This document shows, piece by piece, positions 57,810 through 64,000 of a stretch of DNA of 64,000 bases (position 1 is its first letter; the number at the start of each line of letters is the position of its first letter). The DNA is from Rhaphigaster nebulosa (taxonomy: Eukaryota > Arthropoda > Insecta > Hemiptera > Pentatomidae). Below the pieces are notes generated by a model, which saw nothing but the letters and a program-made list of their open reading frames with translations, was not told the DNA's origin and did no database searches. Location: NCBI GenBank assembly GCA_948150685.1, contig OX411310.1, forward strand, positions 40,263,599 through 40,327,598. Reading direction: 5' to 3'. A program made the position numbers and the translations under genes.

Positions 57810-59888
57810 TTACCTTTATGCCAGCAGACACCAATAACTATAATTGTGAAATCGATAACAAAATATTGATGTCATTATTGTTTACTAATATCAATTAAGA
57901 TTTGACTTAACTAGGGACTATTTAACTGGACTCAAAGAAAACCTCAGCTACCAGCTGCTTTTATGCTTAACATAAAAGCAGTTAATTTATTGATGTAAAT
58001 AATTGACATTTCTTTGTTTTATTTACTCCCCTCCCCCTTTGGATTTGAACGCCTCAAATAAAGGTTTATTTATTTATTTATCGATAAAAATTAATTAATA
58101 TGCCCAAAAACTCGATAAAAAAGACAAGATGATGTCAGACGTTGAATGGTTATTATTTACTGGAATTTAAAAGACTTGAGGCTGGGGTCCTCAAACAATA
58201 CCCAATCGTCAGCAATATTATATTAGTAATAAAATAACAATAAACTTATCTTCGTTGTTATTGTATTCTGTTACTATTATGTATCTTGTTTTTTTATAGA
58301 AATTATCCGAAACGTTAATATTGTCTCTTCCTATAATTTCGGAAACAGAAATAAACGTATTCATATCGATATCTCATCCCTAATTTCAGTAGAAGTTTAT
58401 TTATTAATTAAATTATATATTAACCTTATTATATATTATATTAAATTTAATTTCACCTCCACGCTGAGAGGCATAAAGGAGTAAGATGGAGAAGAATAAA
58501 TTATATATATTACTATCTTTTAAGAACAGGGAAATGCATGAAGTTTATCATCACATTGACTTCCAATTCTTCAAATATATAAACAGGCATAAAATCTACT
58601 GAACAAGTTCAGTGGCAGCTGACAGATAAAATTAGAGGGTTGCTGCTGTAAAATTATTTTAAAATTGTGTTAAAGGAAACAAACTTGTATAAAAAGAATA
58701 TTTATTCAGAAATTTAAAATCCTACAAGAAAAAAAACAAACATTTTTGACTTACTATAACGTAAATTGTTACAATTCAAACTTGATTAATTTATTTAAAA
58801 ATTAAATCCATTTAAATTAGGTTAACGATTTAATTATGAGTATAATCTTCATCATATAACAGAATATGTTACATGGTTCATAAACCCATCAACCGCGGTA
58901 CAAAAAAAATATCGCCTTCCACCAACACGCATTTGGAACTGTGATATTGACCAGACACTTTCTCCCCGCAGCCTCGCGTGGAGCTTCCTACTCGCGCAAT
59001 AGCCAAACACCATCCTGCTGGCACTGTGAAGCACACAGTTCCATACAAGTGTTTTTTGTATCTATTTCATAAATTGTGGTATGGCTGCCGGCATTGAGTT
59101 TAAGGATTATATATTGTACAAGCATAAAGAAAGAAAAGAGATCTCATTATGGTGAATATTATTGATAATACGCGCGCCTGTTAATCAGCCTTCCATCGTC
59201 CTTGTGTGAAATATCTCTTTGGTGGGTTACTGCATCCAAATTTTTTGAAAAAACATCCCAAATAGGTGTGGGAAAATGCATTTTTAAGGACATGCAACAC
59301 CATTGTATTTAATGGCCTTCAAGAGGTCACCTGTGAATTTTTTTTTATAGTTTTCATCTTTCATGTTGCCAGAAAACCTTTCACTGCACTTTCTCAAAAC
59401 ACTTCCAAGCTGCCAATTTCTTTTCATTTCATTTTTCTTGAAAACGGAAATCACCTAGAAGCTGCCTTGTTTGAGGTCTAATAAATATGCCTTATTTTAA
59501 TTTTTCGCTCATCTAATATTTTTTATCCACATAATCCTCAGTAATGTCTGTGCTTAGATTTAATATGTTATGCATGTTCATATTAAATAAATATTAGATC
59601 GTAAAAATATGTCGTCTCCTTTATTTCCCACTTCCACTCCGATAACGAAAAAACAAAACTTTTTATAGTGATTATGTTATCATTTTCGGATTTAGGACTA
59701 GATTATACTTCATATACACCAATTCTCTCAATCTAACAAAAATCACATCGACCTGTATAATTGATGGTGGTCTACCATCTTCAAGCCATAACGATTTTAT
59801 AGACGTCATAGACCTTCCGAACCGAATCAAACTATGATAAATTTTCGATATGATAATTGCTATAGATAATTGACGGGAGGGCTGGTGT
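57810..59888. other. Non-coding stretch
   Basis: No gene supported. 58880-59100 is GC-richer with a 60-codon minus-strand frame (SRKLHARLRGESVWSISQ) that I do not recognise. Confidence 0.4.
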
Positions 59889-59965
59889 CTATAAAGAAGC
59901 GCCGATGAGCGAGTCTTGACCAGCTCACCGGTTATATAACGTAACCTTCCAGAGCTCAGTAAGAG
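59889..59965 (+). promoter_or_regulatory. Probable TATA-type core promoter and 5' UTR
   Basis: TATAAAG lies at 59890-59896 in a GC-richer setting (GAAGCGCCGATGAGCGAG). A second TATATAA is at 59933 and an arthropod-type initiator TCAGT at 59956-59960. Start sites near 59920 or 59958 would give a 5' UTR of about 45 or 8 bases before the ATG at 59966. Confidence 0.5.
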
Positions 59966-60025
59966 ATGCCGCCTCAGTGCGTCAACAACGGAGACGCTCT
60001 GTCCCGTCGCCCGGCCCGGAAGCGA
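59966..60025 (+). CDS. Probable first coding exon, unknown product
   Basis: ATG in good context (AGAGATGCC) opens 20 codons, MPPQCVNNGDALSRRPARKR, ending at a consensus donor GTGAGT (60026) in phase 0. GC-rich codons contrast with the AT-rich surroundings, as in the protease exons. The basic, polar peptide has no signal-peptide character. The rest of the gene lies downstream, probably outside the window. I do not recognise it. Confidence 0.5.
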
Positions 60026-62496
60026 GTGAGTACTTTGTAGTAATATATGTATATGATATAGAGTACATTATATACTTTCTTAGTGATTGGGGCATATACT
60101 AATAACAACGGGAAGTTGGAATGTGCCAATACCGAATCAGTTACGTAATGCTTTACTGGCATTTCTTGCATAGCTCACATCGTTCTTCAGCATCGCGAAT
60201 ATCTGGGATATGGGACAAAACTAGCAAAAGGACTTGGTTCGGATGACAGAATTTAAAGGGCGGCAAAATTCTAGTGAAATTTTTATTTTTAGATTTTGTA
60301 AAAAATATTTGTTTCCGTTTTTTTATTGTTTTGACCTTAGTTCAGTTAATAAACTAAATTAATTTTATGAAATGATGATATTTATTTCGAAATATTTGGA
60401 ATATGTTTGGAAGAAGAGCGACACAATACTAAAAAGTGGAATTTTATAAAAGCGGTTTGAAGTTTGCCTGTTTATCGCTGTCCATCAACTGACTGATAAA
60501 ACATCAAGTCGGACATTTTGTTTGTCAATACTACTTACCTTTTTTGTTTAAAAAAAAGTTAATCTTCATTTTTTTTGTTCATTTTATCATGAATCAAGTT
60601 GAGGCAGTTTTTCGTAGAAAACAGAGCAAACTCCTTTAGAGTTTATTGATGATAAAGACAAGTTTAAAGTAAATTAAAAAAAACTTTTTATTAAACAATA
60701 AATTGAAGTTGAAAATAAAAATCGACTCAAAATATTTTATTGAATATATTAAAGTACAAAATAATATTTGTATTGTCTTTTTCAAGAGTCTTTATAAAGT
60801 TCCCCTCTAAAGGATGTCATAAGTAAACTTATAATAGCTAAACTAACAATAGTAATTTTTTTTTACGGTACATATTGAAAATAAAAATCTGAAATTTTTC
60901 TCAAAGAAATATAGGTCAATAGAATTTTTACAAAAAAAAAAAAAAAAAAAATGTTCTTCCAAATTATTATAACACTGTTATAAAGCATTATTTATAACAA
61001 TTATAAAACTTTTATTGAGGAGAGGGGGCGAAAAAATTAAGCTTGTCCCTTTTGCAAAAATCCTAGTTCCAGCCCTGTTTAGGATCAATTGTAATTGTTT
61101 ATATTCAGGAATTTTCCATATTTATTCCGTTTAATACCCTAGATACCTGCTTATTTATAAGTAAGTACCTATTCTGTGCTAGGTGTTTGATATATTAATT
61201 AATTAATTAATTAATTAATTAAATATGTACAGGATGACATTAAAGTATTAATTCAGACTTTTATAACTTATCAGAAATATGATGCTAACTAAAAAATACC
61301 ACAAACCCTTTAGAATGAAACGAGGGCCAAAAAAAAAAATTAAAAAAAATCGATAAATAGTATAAGTTTCAGCCGTATTTTATGAATAATAAAAACCACC
61401 AATGCAGTCCGAACTTCACATTATTAGTATTAAATTCACTGTATCACTGTTTTGGATTGTATTCTGGTTATGACTAGTTTTAGATTAGTCATAAGAGATT
61501 AATTACAAAAATAAATAAACCAGTTCGAATAAAATTTAATTCAAGATATTTAAAATTACTAAATACAGAAAAAAATGAATCTAATAATTGAATAAATTGT
61601 AAAATGATTTAAGTGAACTATTAAGATCAATGTGATAAGATCAGAATTAAATCCCACATTAATCTTAATAGTTGTTCCTTTTGGAATTTACACTTTCGAA
61701 TCTATTATCAAAAATTCATAATTATAACCAAATTATAACTGTAATTTTAGTAGAAAAATTTTAAATGGTCAAAGTGTTTATCGTATTATTACGAAAAACA
61801 TTCCTGATTTTGTTCAAATATTTTATAGCATCACACCGCAAAGTTTTTTTTTTTTTACTAAATGCATATTTTATCCCAACTTTGTGGGAACAAGAGGCTC
61901 ATTTAAAAAAGCATAAAGACGTTGCTAAAGAAATTTAAATTGAAAAATTTATTATTTTATTTCTAATAGTAAAGATACAATTAATAGTGAATACGCAAGA
62001 AAGATAAGATTATAAATAAATTCATACAAGGATATAAATGCATATTTTTTCACTCTTAGCTCCCATTTATGTGCGATTAATTATTTTAAATTAATTGTAC
62101 AATTAAATGAGAGGGTGAGAAGGCAAGGGGTACAAATGACTTTTTTTTTCAAAGATGGAGTTTATTGCGATTATGGATAACTAATGCATATAAAATGTTT
62201 TTTAAAGCAATATTACTCAATATTCAAGGAGTATACAGTAGAGTCATAATATAAGTATGATACAAACTTAAACGTTTTAGGTAAAAAATAATATTTCTTT
62301 CTATTTCGAAATTTATAAACCACGAAATTACGTTTCGATTTGAAGCTCAGTTTATTGGATTTCGATTTTCTTGTATTCGTCGGAAAGAGGGAAGTTTCAT
62401 CTTTCCATAAATATAAACAACTATTACATTACCTAGAAGGCCTGTGTAAAAAAATGTGATTACAAAATAAAATCAAAACTGAATTTTTTTTTGCAG
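60026..62496. other. Putative intron or intergenic stretch
   Basis: No gene. 60240-60400 is a dispersed repeat also found at 44510-44660. A (TTAA)n run lies at 61194-61223. Confidence 0.4.
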
Positions 62497-62550
62497 ATAA
62501 CGTTGGTTCTAAAACACGTTGGAAGACCACAATTAAAGCAAATCGCTTAG
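62497..62550 (+). CDS. Weak candidate second exon
   Basis: A strong acceptor (GAATTTTTTTTTGCAG) is followed in phase 0 by ITLVLKHVGRPQLKQIA and TAG. Joined to 59966-60025 it would give a 37-codon peptide. It is short enough to be chance. Confidence 0.15.
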   Translation: MTLVLKHVGRPQLKQIA

Positions 62551-62860
62551 ATTAAGAACGCGAAAATTGGAATTTAGGAGGTTTTCAGAATGCTAAAACC
62601 AAACCTGACACCTGTTTTGCAAAAAAAAAATCTGTTAATATACTTAACTCCGTCGAGGAATAGTGTTTTCATTACATATAATTCAGTAAAACCTTGAAGT
62701 CACTTAAATTCCATTTACTGTTTCTGGATCACAAATAATGTTTTGTAATACTTTTATACTTTAAACCCGACCTTAAATTTTATAATTAAATTTCATTTTA
62801 CTCTGACATCCCGGGTAAGGAAGGCCCTTTGCATATAACAAGAATAGACCCATTTAAAAA

Positions 62861-62966
62861 AATTACTCTAAAATTTATTAGGATAACTCTAATTAGAATT
62901 ACTCTAAAATTTATTAGGATAACTCTAATTAGAATTACTCTAAAATTTATTAGGATAACTCTAAAA
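62861..62966. repeat. 36-bp tandem repeat, about three units
   Basis: Units start at 62861, 62897 and 62933, each beginning AATTACTCTAAAATTTATTA. They are almost identical, so the expansion is recent. Confidence 0.95.
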
Positions 62967-63159
62967 TTTATTTACTATTTATTTATTTATCAAAGACAAC
63001 TTCCCGTGGCATTTTTTTTTAAATATTAAATAATTATATAGTATGATTAAAATTTTCTATTTCTGGATCACAAATAATTAAAAAAAAAAATTATCCCTCA
63101 TTTAATGTGTTAATAATATTATTACTTTCCCTTACCTATATTCGAAATATATAATAAGG

Positions 63160-64000
63160 AGAAGTATTGCGATCGTGAAAATTTTCGATTTCCAGTTTTC
63201 AACGGAAATACATGTTTTAAGGTAACTCGAGTCCAAATAACCAAGTCTCGCAAAATGGTGATTGTACATGTGTCTGTGTGTATGTGAACAATCTAGCTCA
63301 ACAAAGTGATGTTGTGCGATACTGAAATTACGTAATTAAGGTAGGCACATATATGTGATATTACAGCAATGTTTTCGTCAAAATCGACTAACCGGAAGTG
63401 CCACTTTATATAATCGATTTTACACTTTTTTACAATTTTCTCGAAAACTGCTCTAATGATTTTGATGAAACTTGTCTAAATTATTTTTCATAAAGAACTT
63501 TTCATACATGTGGTACATCACCGAGGAAATGCAGGGAAAAAAGTTATGATGAAAAGAATATTTTATTTGCACATAACTTAAAAAGCATACATTTTATGGT
63601 AAATTATGTATATAATTGGATGAAAGGTAATTAAATCATCTAAAAAACAAAAAAATGATCAACGAAATCGGACCAGTAAAAGCAAAGATACAGCGCATCG
63701 GACTAACCGGAAATGGTTATTATATCATGGATATTACAATTTTTTTACAATTTTCTCTTAAACGGCTCTAACGATTTTGATGAAACTTGCCTAATGTCTT
63801 CTCCTTAAAGCCCTTTAACTTTTCATGTATGTATTATATCAACGACAAAATGGTGGGAAAAAAGTTATGATGAAAATTTTTTTTTTTGCGCATAACTTAA
63901 AAAGCATTTATTTTATGGTAAATTGTGTATAAATTTGATGAAAGTTATTAAATTATCTAAAAAAAAAACAAAAAATGAATTATCAAAATCGGACCAGTAT
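63160..64000 (+). mobile_element. Repeat-family copy C, running off the window
   Basis: The start AGTATTGCGATCGTGAAAAT matches the reverse complement of copy B's right end. Inside are two tandem units of about 315 bp (starting near 63392 and 63705) with ACCGGAA-TG, CAATTTTCTC and GATTTTGATGAAACTTG. GTGTGTATGTG-ACAATCTAGCTCAA near 63275 matches 5145-5185 in copy A. No coding frame. Confidence 0.68.

Noticed and set aside
59974..60171. 65-codon minus-strand frame
   Set aside because: Overlaps the better supported plus-strand promoter, start codon and splice donor, and has no recognisable feature.
62829..63029. 66-codon frame with repeated ITLKFIRITLIR
   Set aside because: Translation of the 36-bp tandem repeat, not a protein.

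Overview
The window looks like an AT-rich arthropod nuclear genome, most likely a hemipteran insect. That placement is an inference. It rests on two spliced protein-coding genes with arthropod-style features, a dense graveyard of RTE/R1/jockey-like LINEs, mariner, hAT and pogo/Tigger relics, a Ty3/Gypsy element, pol III SINEs and many (AT)n tracts. There are no prokaryotic genes, rRNA genes, functional tRNA genes or CRISPR arrays.

Layout. 1-13 kb is nested transposon debris: a repeat-family copy (1453-5848) holding an RTE-like LINE, itself split by an R1-like LINE with a visible 14-bp target duplication; an oppositely oriented copy of the same family inside an L1-type ORF1 relic; a hAT MITE with exact 8-bp duplications; a mariner relic; and a decayed Gypsy element on the minus strand. 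13.2-24.0 kb is a six-exon C2H2 zinc-finger gene that I reconstruct as one open frame of 681 codons. Four tiny phase-1 exons carry SUMO-consensus motifs and a last exon carries 20 fingers. Its introns hold LINE, SINE, MITE and pogo relics. 24-36 kb is transposon debris plus a decayed downstream finger array broken by a 184-bp-arm fold-back. 36.5-50.4 kb is a six-exon S1 serine protease gene, reconstructed as 290 codons with an intact catalytic triad and an unusual specificity pocket. 50.4-64 kb is mostly non-coding. It has a TE-associated pseudogene, SINEs, a MITE, one well-formed TATA promoter plus first coding exon at 59.9 kb, and a third copy of the first repeat family at the right edge.

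The two spliced genes are unrelated. The finger gene probably encodes a SUMO-regulated nuclear DNA-binding protein; the protease is probably secreted. The most interesting items are the duplicated SUMO-motif exon cassettes, the near-perfect fold-back in the finger pseudo-array, two SINEs that share a body but have different pol III heads (5S-like and tRNA-like), and the atypical protease pocket. All similarity calls were made by eye; no database was searched.
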